Below, piece after piece: positions 57,401-61,774 of a DNA stretch of 64,000 nucleotides. How positions within the stretch are numbered: position 1 is the first letter of the stretch; each line of letters starts with the position of its first letter. This stretch comes from Archivesica marissinica (taxonomy: Eukaryota > Mollusca > Bivalvia > Venerida > Vesicomyidae), in assembly GCA_014843695.1 (NCBI GenBank), contig CM026397.1:44121684-44185683 (forward strand). The letters run 5' to 3'. The notes under the pieces were generated by a model, which made no database searches, had not been told where the DNA came from, and saw only the letters and a list, made by a program, of their open reading frames with translations. The translations under genes and the position numbers were made by a program.

Positions 57401-58932
57401 CCGTTACGATTGTGCCCTTAGGCAAGGCATTTAAATTCCACATGCCTCTTCTCTCACCTTCATGGCGATGGATTCCATCAGGAATGAGGTCTCGAGAGTG
57501 ATTGATATAAGTTGAAAGAACTTGTTTCGCAATCGAGCCAAAATATATTTGTATAAACTAAGGTACCCGGGAGAACATGTCAAAGGACTACATGTGTATG
57601 TGCAACTTTGGCCAAAATAGGCAACCAGTTTTAACACATTCAGCACCAAGTAACTGACATGGATTGGTCCATGATATTTTTAGAGCAATAAATTAATAAG
57701 AAAATACGTTTGGACCAGTTCATTAATCAAAATGGGTAAATTTGTCAAAAATTAGCAATATTACTGGCAAAAAGTGCAGATCATGATGAGACTGCTCGCT
57801 GATGAGACGGCTATCTGGATCTACACTTTGTAAGCCTATTTAGAGAGGTCTGTGCTGCTGAAATGGTTAAATAAACTTTTTTCTAATTATCATCCATTTT
57901 CATCTTCAACATTTCTTTCATAACCCTCACCACAGACCTCTAAATAGGCTTACAAAGTGTAGAAATAGTGTTTTTCCCGCTCGTGGCCAACGTCACTCGT
58001 GGAAAGATAAATTTCGGTGAACAAGTGATGAAATAAATTTCAATCTTGCGCTAATAAATACAAATATCGTATGTTTCATATACTGGTATTACCAACTTCC
58101 TACATTGTGTTGATCAGGTTGTGTTAGTACGGGAAGCAGGGTTGTGCTACGCTGCTTTGGGACTAGTGACAGACTACGACAGTTGGCGAGAGGACAAGGC
58201 TGCGGTATGACATGTTTATTTATACATTTCGCAATCACTGCTGTGATCTTGCAGTTATACTCTGAACTAGTAATCAGGGCTCATTCTAGAGGACGTCGTA
58301 GTCGCCCTAGGGAACCTGCCTTCACCCCCTGGGGGCTGGCGCCTCTTCTCCCTAATTAAAACAAATAATTTATTTTTACAATTTTCATACAAAATTTTGT
58401 TCAGTATGATGCACTGGCTTATTATAAAGCACTCCCGCTATTCTATTCAAATGTTAGTTTATACAAATTTATTTTAGCTCGATTGCGAAACAAGTTATTT
58501 CAACTTATATTAATCACTCTCGAGACCTCATTCCTGATGGAATCCATCGCCACGAGGGAGAGAGAAGAGGCAATGTGGAATTTAAATGCCTTGCCTAATC
58601 GTAACAGCTCCAGCGGGGCCCGAACTCCGGACCTTTCGCTGTATCCACTGCGCTATCACGACTTCCACAACTATTCAAATGTTGTATTTAATTGTCATAC
58701 TGGGCATTTTAACCATATTTTGTTGAAATAACACCATCTAAGGAAGCGATCGCATGGGGTCCTCACTTGAAACAATCCCATTTGTGACGTACGATTTAAT
58801 TACTTATAGGTGAATGTAGAAAATGTGATGAAAACATTCGCCGATAATTCTAGTAGAGCAACGCATGTGATACAAACTGTCATCCCCAAACTGAAGGACT
58901 ACGACTGGACAGCAAAACTGAAGGAAAATGCG
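45413..58932 (+). CDS. MTAP: S-methyl-5'-thioadenosine phosphorylase, eight coding exons, 3' end missing
   Basis: The enzyme cleaves methylthioadenosine, a by-product of polyamine synthesis, with phosphate to adenine and methylthioribose-1-phosphate in the cytosolic methionine salvage pathway. Joining the exons at GT/AG sites gives 265 residues that align to human MTAP without any gap (this residue n = human n+6). Phosphate site: Ser12 (human Thr18), Arg54, His55, Thr87, Ala88, Thr191. Sugar/base site: His131, Phe171, Ser172, Met190, Asp214, Asp216, Val227, Val230. All are present. The motifs [31 protein letters not shown] and VTDYDSW are recognisable. Intron phases are 0, 0, 2, 2, 0, 0, 0. 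The human enzyme is 283 residues, so about a dozen C-terminal residues (including the counterpart of Leu279) are not seen. The only odd active-site change is Ser12 for Thr, a substitution found in related phosphorylases. No disabling mutation was seen. Confidence 0.93.
45480..46560. repeat. 32-bp minisatellite in MTAP intron 1, built from two 16-bp halves
   Basis: About 30 units of ACATGGTACTGGACAAATAC + AGTACTGGTCAA. Each unit is two related 16-mers, GGTACTGGACAAATAC and AGTACTGGTCAAACAT. Flanks on both sides (45462-45530 and 46465-46560) are diverged 16-bp monomers such as AGTACTAGATAAATAC and AGTATTAGATAAATAT. Three + frames are open over hundreds of bases only because of the repeat. The array is wholly intronic. 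Confidence 0.95.
46561..47085. other. MTAP intron 1 interior, nothing recognised
   Basis: A+T-rich sequence between the 32-bp minisatellite and a MITE. I saw no open frame, repeat or mobile-element end. Confidence 0.6.
47088..47273. mobile_element. 186-bp TA-flanked MITE (Tc1/mariner-type ends)
   Basis: Terminal inverted repeats of about 25 bp start CAGTCTACATCCGTTATGTC on the left and match the complement of the right end with one difference (CATCTG for CATCCG). TA lies immediately outside both ends (47086-47087 and 47274-47275). The TGTCGAA motif recurs internally. The size, TA target and CAGT start fit a non-autonomous Tc1/mariner-superfamily element. No coding capacity. Confidence 0.85.
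47299..47814. repeat. 82-bp tandem repeat, six copies plus a partial, before MTAP exon 2
   Basis: Units starting GGTGCTTCCATGAGGGAAAC recur at 47301, 47383, 47465, 47547, 47629, 47711 and 47793 (partial), an exact 82-bp period. Copies differ at only a few sites (CCATG/CTATG, GTGCTCGTCAG/GTTTTTGTCAG). The last partial copy stops about 50 bp before the exon 2 splice acceptor. Each unit contains pyrimidine-rich stretches ending in AG, so it could supply decoy acceptors. Confidence 0.96.
47866..47952 (+). CDS. MTAP: MTAP exon 2 (residues 6-34)
   Basis: 87 bp between acceptor TTTCCATACAG and donor GTTATC, phase 0 at both ends. It encodes the N-terminal phosphate-binding loop GIIGGSGL and ends DTPYGK (human DTPFGK). 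Ser12 stands where human MTAP has the phosphate-binding Thr18. The donor is weaker than average (GTTATC), but the exon fit to neighbours is exact. Confidence 0.95.
47953..48493. other. MTAP intron 2, first part, nothing recognised
   Basis: Single-copy intronic DNA with no convincing repeat or open frame. The sequence near 48240-48460 is moderately G+C-rich but shows no known element. Confidence 0.55.
48494..48687 (+). mobile_element. SINE copy 1 (diverged, 5' part degraded)
   Basis: Shares with the other copies the phrases GGCATTTAAATTCAACATGC, ATGGATTCCATCAGGCATGA and the tail GAACTTGTTTCGTAATCGAG plus CTAAAATAAATTTGTATGAA. The tRNA-like head is only partly recognisable (GACCAGAGTTTGTGCCC for the B box). 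Confidence 0.8.
48878..49110 (-). mobile_element. SINE copy 2, full length with 10-bp TSD
   Basis: A complete minus-strand copy. Read on its own strand it starts GTGGAAGTCGTGATAGCGCA GTGGATGCG, where TAGCGCAGTGG matches a pol III A box and GGAGTTTGAGCCCC a B box. It ends in AATTTGTATAAACT. It is flanked by ACGCTAGATT at 48868-48877 and 49111-49120, a 10-bp target duplication showing retrotransposition into MTAP intron 2. Confidence 0.9.
49226..49552 (-). mobile_element. TA-type MITE of the AAGCAGCC family, internally expanded
   Basis: Contains repeated blocks CTATAAAGCAGCCAC / GCATTAAGCAGCCAGTTTCC / CCCAATATGTTACTTTATTA arranged in about three tandem rounds of roughly 90-110 bp. It ends CCCTTGGCTGGCTGCTAAAG. 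The complement matches the MITE at 53458-53639 block by block. The left end AGTCAAACCTCT resembles that element's terminal repeat, and the right end is decayed. Confidence 0.75.
49656..49772. repeat. 46-bp tandem repeat, two copies and a diverged third
   Basis: GGTCTGCCTGCCCGCCAGAA GGCACTCACCAATTCTAAG plus a short A+T end repeats at 49656 and 49702. A diverged third copy begins at 49748 (GGTGTGTCCGCGCAAAGGCA). Intronic. Confidence 0.85.
49922..49993 (-). repeat. Dispersed repeat, inverted mate of 57021-57088
   Basis: On the minus strand it reads TTTACATTTATTTATCGTCG CTACCGGTTGCCCATATG and on to CTGAAGAGATTAGTCATTTT, closely matching 57021-57088. It is a shared fragment of an unidentified transposable element found twice in the MTAP introns in opposite orientation. 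Confidence 0.7.
50047..50170. repeat. 29-bp tandem repeat, four copies plus a partial
   Basis: The unit ACATGTAGGCTGGTTCATAC AGTGAGGCT recurs every 29 bp from 50047, with the last partial copy at 50163. Copies are virtually identical, suggesting recent expansion. Confidence 0.95.
50295..50455. repeat. 67-bp tandem duplication, 2.4 copies
   Basis: GGTTCAAAACCACATAACAC to GGGTCTGTACAATTGTTTTCA repeats at 50362 with few changes. A third partial copy begins at about 50429 and runs into an A/T homopolymer stretch (50440-50461). Short open frames here on both strands are repeat products. Confidence 0.9.
50600..50690 (-). mobile_element. SINE copy 3, partial
   Basis: Contains the central part of the family in reverse orientation: GATGGAATCTATCGCTATGA, then GAAGAGGCATTG and GTCTTGCCTAAGG. 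The head and tail are not recognisable. Confidence 0.65.
50709..50937 (+). mobile_element. SINE copy 4, near full length
   Basis: The A-box-like GCTAGCACAGTGGTAGCTAG begins the copy. The body has CCTTAGGCAAGGCATTTAAA and GGATTCCATCAGGATTGAGG, and the tail GAACTTGTTTCGCAATAGAG plus AAATTTATATAAACTA. No clear flanking duplication was seen, so it is probably older than copies 2, 6 and 7. Confidence 0.8.
51068..53355. repeat. 40-bp A+T-rich minisatellite (with 28-bp short units) in MTAP intron 2
   Basis: More than 50 units of TTCTTACTTTTAATCATGCT + TATTAAATGCCTGATTAATG. Short 28-bp units lack the internal 12-bp TATTAAATGCCT (for example near 51180, 51405 and 53330). Some units have TTGATT or TGATT in place of TTATT, or one T fewer (ACTTTAATC). 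The array ends about 28 bp upstream of MTAP exon 3. Repeated TTAAT/ATTAA motifs are a product of the unit. Confidence 0.96.
53383..53441 (+). CDS. MTAP: MTAP exon 3 (residues 35-53 and two bases of Arg54)
   Basis: 59 bp between acceptor TTACTATTCAG and a strong donor GTAAGC. It encodes [19 protein letters not shown] then AG, matching human PSDALILGKIKNVDCVLLA before Arg60. The phosphate-binding arginine codon AG|A is split across the phase-2 intron. The exon fills exactly the piece missing between exons 2 and 4. It is too short to appear as an open frame and was found by reading. Confidence 0.93.
53458..53639 (+). mobile_element. 182-bp TA-flanked MITE just after MTAP exon 3
   Basis: Starts CAGTCAAACCTGTCTTA and ends with the near-complement AACACAGGTTTGACTG. 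TA lies outside both ends (53456-53457, 53640-53641). The interior carries AAGCAGCC/GGCTGCTTAA motifs shared with 49226-49552. The ends and TA target fit a non-autonomous Tc1/mariner-type element. It begins only 16 bp after the exon 3 donor. Confidence 0.88.
53848..54642 (+). pseudogene. 5'-truncated non-LTR retrotransposon (LINE) reverse-transcriptase remnant
   Basis: An open frame at 53848-54549 carries the reverse-transcriptase catalytic motif as GYADDHK, followed by the thumb-region phrases typical of CR1/jockey-like metazoan LINEs: [12 protein letters not shown], a [20 protein letters not shown] block, [29 protein letters not shown] and [10 protein letters not shown]. Upstream of 53848 the sequence is decayed (a worn GxPQG-like stretch). 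After 54549 two frameshifts separate it from a further LINE-like end ([15 protein letters not shown], about 54595-54640). A normal LINE also has an endonuclease and the rest of the RT, all absent. It lies in MTAP intron 3, same strand. The clade is not certain. Confidence 0.88.
54643..54801 (+). mobile_element. SINE copy 5, headless, abutting the LINE remnant
   Basis: Begins directly after the LINE coding end with CGTTACGATTTTGCCCTTGG, that is, at the post-tRNA body of the family. It continues with GGATTCCATGAGGAATGAGG and the tail GAACTTGTTTAGCAATCGAG. The tRNA-like head with A and B boxes is missing. Confidence 0.82.
54854..55021 (+). CDS. MTAP: MTAP exon 4 (end of Arg54 to start of Arg110)
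   Basis: 168 bp between acceptor CCATTACAG and donor GTAACA, phase 2 at both ends. It encodes His55, the [18 protein letters not shown] block and the VTTACGSL phosphate-site motif (Thr87, Ala88), ending DQFID and AG of Arg110. This exon carries the most conserved part of the family signature. It is preceded within about 50 bp by SINE copy 5. Confidence 0.97.
55304..55683 (+). mobile_element. 380-bp TTAA-flanked MITE, copy 1
   Basis: Inverted ends AGCGACACTACATC / GATGTAATGTCGCT lie directly inside TTAA on both sides (55300-55303, 55684-55687). The interior matches the copy at 59083-59600 in opposite orientation (for example GGGTCGACAGCCATGCACAA here). TTAA on both sides suggests piggyBac-type mobilisation. 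Because TTAA contains TA, a TA-target family cannot be excluded. No coding capacity. Confidence 0.85.
55688..56183. other. MTAP intron 4, 3' part, nothing recognised
   Basis: A+T-rich intronic sequence. Short frames on both strands show no family motif. Confidence 0.6.
56184..56286 (+). CDS. MTAP: MTAP exon 5 (end of Arg110 to Asp144)
   Basis: 103 bp between acceptor CTTGTTTCAG and a strong donor GTAAGTC. It encodes QTFYDGS and [13 protein letters not shown], with His131 (human His137, near the sugar site). A more upstream AG (TCATGCAG at 56168) is possible but would break the exact phase and length match to the human protein. Confidence 0.95.
56287..56673. other. MTAP intron 5, first part, nothing recognised
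   Basis: Contains a + frame at 56339-56641 and a minus frame at 56496-56684. Neither shows a known motif or splice support, and I treat both as chance. Confidence 0.55.
56674..56727. repeat. 54-bp perfect-looking hairpin repeat
   Basis: Arms GCAAACAACATAGATCCTGA TCAG and its complement, with two mismatches, surround the 6-nt loop ACGCGG. A degenerate relative of the right arm occurs at about 57798-57835 (GAGACGGCTATCTGGATCTA). The hairpin resembles short palindromic repeats I associate with bivalve genomes; this is recollection, not a search result. Confidence 0.75.
57021..57088 (+). repeat. Dispersed repeat, inverted mate of 49922-49993
   Basis: GTTTACATTTATTTAACGTC GCTACCGGTTACCCATATG and on to CTGAAGATAGTCATTTTAG. 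It matches the complement of 49922-49993. The unit contains a small inverted repeat GTCGCT...AGCGAC. It ends about 35 bp before the exon 6 acceptor. Confidence 0.7.
57123..57275 (+). CDS. MTAP: MTAP exon 6 (residues 145-195)
   Basis: 153 bp between acceptor TTATTTATAG and donor GTATGA, phase 0 at both ends. It holds [14 protein letters not shown] (Phe171, Ser172 of the substrate site) and VNMTTVPE (Met190, Thr191). The last 19 bases and the donor are copied in a perfect 36-bp tandem duplication directly downstream. Confidence 0.97.
57257..57328. repeat. Perfect 36-bp tandem duplication of the exon 6 donor site
   Basis: The unit CATGACTACTGTTCCAGAGG TATGATACTGGCAAGG occurs at 57257-57292 and again at 57293-57328 without a difference. 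Copy 1 contains the last 19 coding bases of exon 6 and its 5' splice site. Copy 2 offers an identical donor at 57312. Use of copy 2 would read GAG GTA TGA, an in-frame stop, so only the first donor gives a full protein. Confidence 0.97.
57336..57559 (+). mobile_element. SINE copy 6, full length with 11-bp TSD
   Basis: The head GTCGTGATAGCGCAGTGGAT (A box) and GTCCGGAGTTTGAGCCCC (B box) are followed by GGCAAGGCATTTAAATTCCA, GATGGATTCCATCAGGAATG and the tail GAACTTGTTTCGCAATCGAG. It is flanked by AAGGTACCCGG at 57325-57335 and 57560-57570. The perfect duplication implies a fairly recent insertion into MTAP intron 6. Confidence 0.93.
57571..57820. other. MTAP intron 6 spacer, nothing recognised
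   Basis: Single-copy A+T-rich sequence, with a degenerate relative of the 56674 hairpin near 57785-57835. Confidence 0.5.
57821..57962. repeat. Inverted repeat with arms of about 33 bp
   Basis: CTACACTTTGTAAGCCTATT TAGAGAGGTCTGTG at 57821-57854 pairs with CACAGACCTCTAAATAGGCT TACAAAGTGTAG at 57931-57962, with a loop of about 76 nt and two extra bases in the left arm. Probably a MITE remnant. No target duplication was identified. Confidence 0.75.
58118..58204 (+). CDS. MTAP: MTAP exon 7 (residues 196-224)
   Basis: 87 bp between acceptor TGTTGATCAG and donor GTATGA, phase 0 at both ends. It encodes [14 protein letters not shown] and VTDYDSW. Asp214 and Asp216 are the adenine-contacting aspartates (human Asp220, Asp222) that set 6-aminopurine preference in the MTAP branch. 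Confidence 0.97.
58456..58670 (-). mobile_element. SINE copy 7, nearly full length with 13-bp TSD
   Basis: A minus-strand copy from tail (AGTTTATACAAATTTATTTT) to head (CACTGCGCTATCACGACTTC). It lacks a few bases around the anticodon-like part and between GCCTAA and TCGTAAC. It is flanked by CTATTCAAATGTT at 58443-58455 and 58671-58683. Lies in MTAP intron 7. Confidence 0.93.
58810..58932 (+). CDS. MTAP: MTAP exon 8 (residues 225-265)
   Basis: 123 bp from acceptor TTACTTATAG to donor GTAAAT. It encodes [10 protein letters not shown] (Val227, Val230 of the substrate pocket) and ends [10 protein letters not shown]. The frame also stays open through the donor to TAA at about 59005, but those residues do not resemble the family's C-terminus. 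I therefore infer a further short terminal exon, not identified in the window. Confidence 0.9.
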
Positions 58933-59082
58933 GTAAATTTTCTTACGACATTTTTACAATATTGTCATGTTTCTCATGTTAAACGATTTGTGCATATAGG
59001 ATCATAACAAGTTTCATAAAATATGGTATGAAATCACGAGCGTAGGCTCCTTTTTCACATCATCATATAGCGCTCGTCTTAA

Positions 59083-59600
59083 AGCGACATTACATCGCAA
59101 AAAGCAAATAAAATGCATTTTTCCAAGTATAAATGCATAGCTACTACACATTCTTCTGAATAGATTCGATCACTAACATTGAATCAATAATTAGTGTTTT
59201 TGTGGTATACAAACTTTCAAAAGTGAAATTAGGATTTCATATAATGGTCATCCGCGCTCCTGAGTTGACGTCTGTTTGTCATTGGAGTCAATACTAAACA
59301 CGCGATACTTTCGCTTAGAGATAATTTAACTAAGATTAGTCTACAAATAAATATGCATAGGCACACATGTGAGATATCCGGTAAATATGTAACATAACTC
59401 GTGTTATTCAGGATAAGCGCATTGTATTACGCATGAATGTCGACCCTATTTACATGTAATTATGTCAACAAACCGCATATACAACGTTTGTTTATTTGTT
59501 GAAATACTCTTTTTTGAGGCAACTATTTGGAAAAAAATTATACCATATAATAGCAATTACATTATGCAGACATTTGCGTTTTCACCGATGTAGTGTCGCT
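59083..59600 (-). mobile_element. 518-bp TTAA-flanked MITE, copy 2
   Basis: Inverted ends AGCGACATTACATCG / CGATGTAGTGTCGCT lie inside TTAA (59079-59082, 59601-59604). The interior is the reverse complement of copy 1 at 55304-55683, but longer by about 140 bp, so this is the fuller copy. It lies downstream of the last recognised MTAP exon. Confidence 0.86.
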
Positions 59601-59636
59601 TTAATCATATTGTTCAACAAAATAACACTGCCTCAC

Positions 59637-61648
59637 ATAGAACCTCACAGAGAACTACACATAGAAACACAACTACACAGAGAACCACACAGAACTACAC
59701 ATAGAACCAGAACTACACAGAGAACCACAACTACACATAGAACCACAACTACACAGAGAACCACAACTACACAGAGAACCACACAGAACTACATATAGAA
59801 CCTCAACTACACAGAGAACCACACCACAACTACACAGAGAACCACAACTACACAGAGAACCACAACTACACATAGAACCACAACTACACAGAGAACCACA
59901 CCACAACTACACATAGAACATCAACTACACAGAGAACCACAACTACACATAGAACCACAACTACACATAGAACCACAACCACACAGAGAACCACAACTAC
60001 ACATAGAACCACAACTACACAGAGAACCACACCACAACTACACATAGAACCACAACTACACATAGAACCACAACTACACATAGAACCACAACCACACAGA
60101 GAACCACAACTACACAGAGAACCACAACTACACACAGAACTACATATAGAACCACAACTACACAGAGAACCACAACTACACATAGAACCACAACTACACA
60201 TAGAACCACAACTACACAGAGAACCACACAGAACTACATATAGAACCTCAACTACACAGAGAACCACACCACAACTACACATAGAACCTCAACTACACAG
60301 AGAACCACACCACAACTACACATAGAACCACAACTACACAGTGAACCACACCACAACTACACATAGAACCACAACTACACATAGAACCACAACTACACAT
60401 AGAACCACAACTACACAGAGAACCACAACTACACAGAGAACCACAACCACACAGAGAACCACAACTACACACAGAACCACAACTACACAGAGAACCACAA
60501 CTACACAGAGAACCACAACTACACATAGAACCACAACTACACAGAGAAGCACAACTACACAGAGAACCACACAGAACTACACATAGAACCACAACTACAC
60601 AGAGAACCACAACTACACAGAGAACCACAACCACACAGAGAACCACAACTACACACAGAACCACAACTACACAGAGAACCACACAGAACTACATATAGAA
60701 CCTCAACTACACAGAGAAGCACAACTACACAGAGAAGCACAACTACACAGAGAAGCACAACTACACAGAGAAGCACAACTACACAGAGAAGCACAACTAC
60801 ACAGAGAACCACACAGAACTACACATAGAACCACAACTACACATAGAACCACAACTACACAGAGAAGCACAACTACACATAGAACCACACAGAACTACAT
60901 ATAGAACCACAACTACACATAGAACCACACAGAGAACCACAACTACACATAGAACCACAACTACACAGAGAACCACAACTACACATAGAACCACAACTAC
61001 ACATAGAACCACAACTACACATAGAACCACACAGAGAACCACAACTACACATAGAACTACACATAGAACCACAACTACACATAGAACCACAACTACACAT
61101 AGAACCACACAGAGAACCACAACTACACATAGAACCACAACTACACATAGAACCACACAGAGAACCACAACTACACATAGAACCACAACTACACATAGAA
61201 CCACAACTACACATAGAACCACACATAGAACCACAACTACACATAGAACCACAACTACACATAGAACCACAACTACACATAGAACCACAACTACACATAG
61301 AACCACAACTACACATAGAACCACACAGAGAACCACAACTACACATAGAACCACAACTACACATAGAACCACAACTACACATAGAACCACACAGAGAACC
61401 ACAACTACACATAGAACCACAACTACACATAGAACCACAACTACACATAGAACTGCACACAGAGAACCACAACTACACATAGAACCACAACTACACATAG
61501 AACCACAACTACACATAGAACCACACAGAGAACCACAACTACACATAGAACCACAACTACACATAGAACCACAACTACACATAGAACCACACAGAGAACC
61601 ACAACTACACATAGAACCACACAGAGAACCACAACTACACAGTGAACC
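59637..61648. repeat. 18-bp minisatellite with 12-bp short units
   Basis: Units of ACAACTACACATAGAACC or ACAACTACACAGAGAACC (18 bp), with interspersed 12-bp units ACACAGAGAACC and occasional CTC or GCAC variants. More than 100 units. The minus-strand frames rich in Cys, Ser, Gly or Val are products of the repeat, not proteins. Confidence 0.96.
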
Positions 61649-61774
61649 AACCATGTTGAATACTTGGCAATGGCTAAATAAATTACTGTGTATAAAAAAT
61701 GTTTACAAGAAATCAATATGTTTTTTTCAAGTACCACCCCAAGACAGACGCAATTCTGTTCCTTATCATTGACA
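61649..61774. other. Short single-copy bridge between two arrays
   Basis: About 125 bp of non-repetitive A+T-rich sequence separates the 18-bp and 44/32-bp arrays. No exon, including a terminal MTAP exon, was recognised. Confidence 0.6.

Noticed and set aside
57336..57420. A functional tRNA gene at the SINE head
   Set aside because: A and B boxes are recognisable, but the sequence continues into the SINE body, is flanked by a target duplication, and does not form a clear cloverleaf by eye.
58810..59007. MTAP ending by read-through at the TAA near 59005
   Set aside because: The residues after 58932 do not resemble the family C-terminus, and a good donor (GTAAAT) sits exactly at the point where similarity stops. 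Kept only as an alternative.
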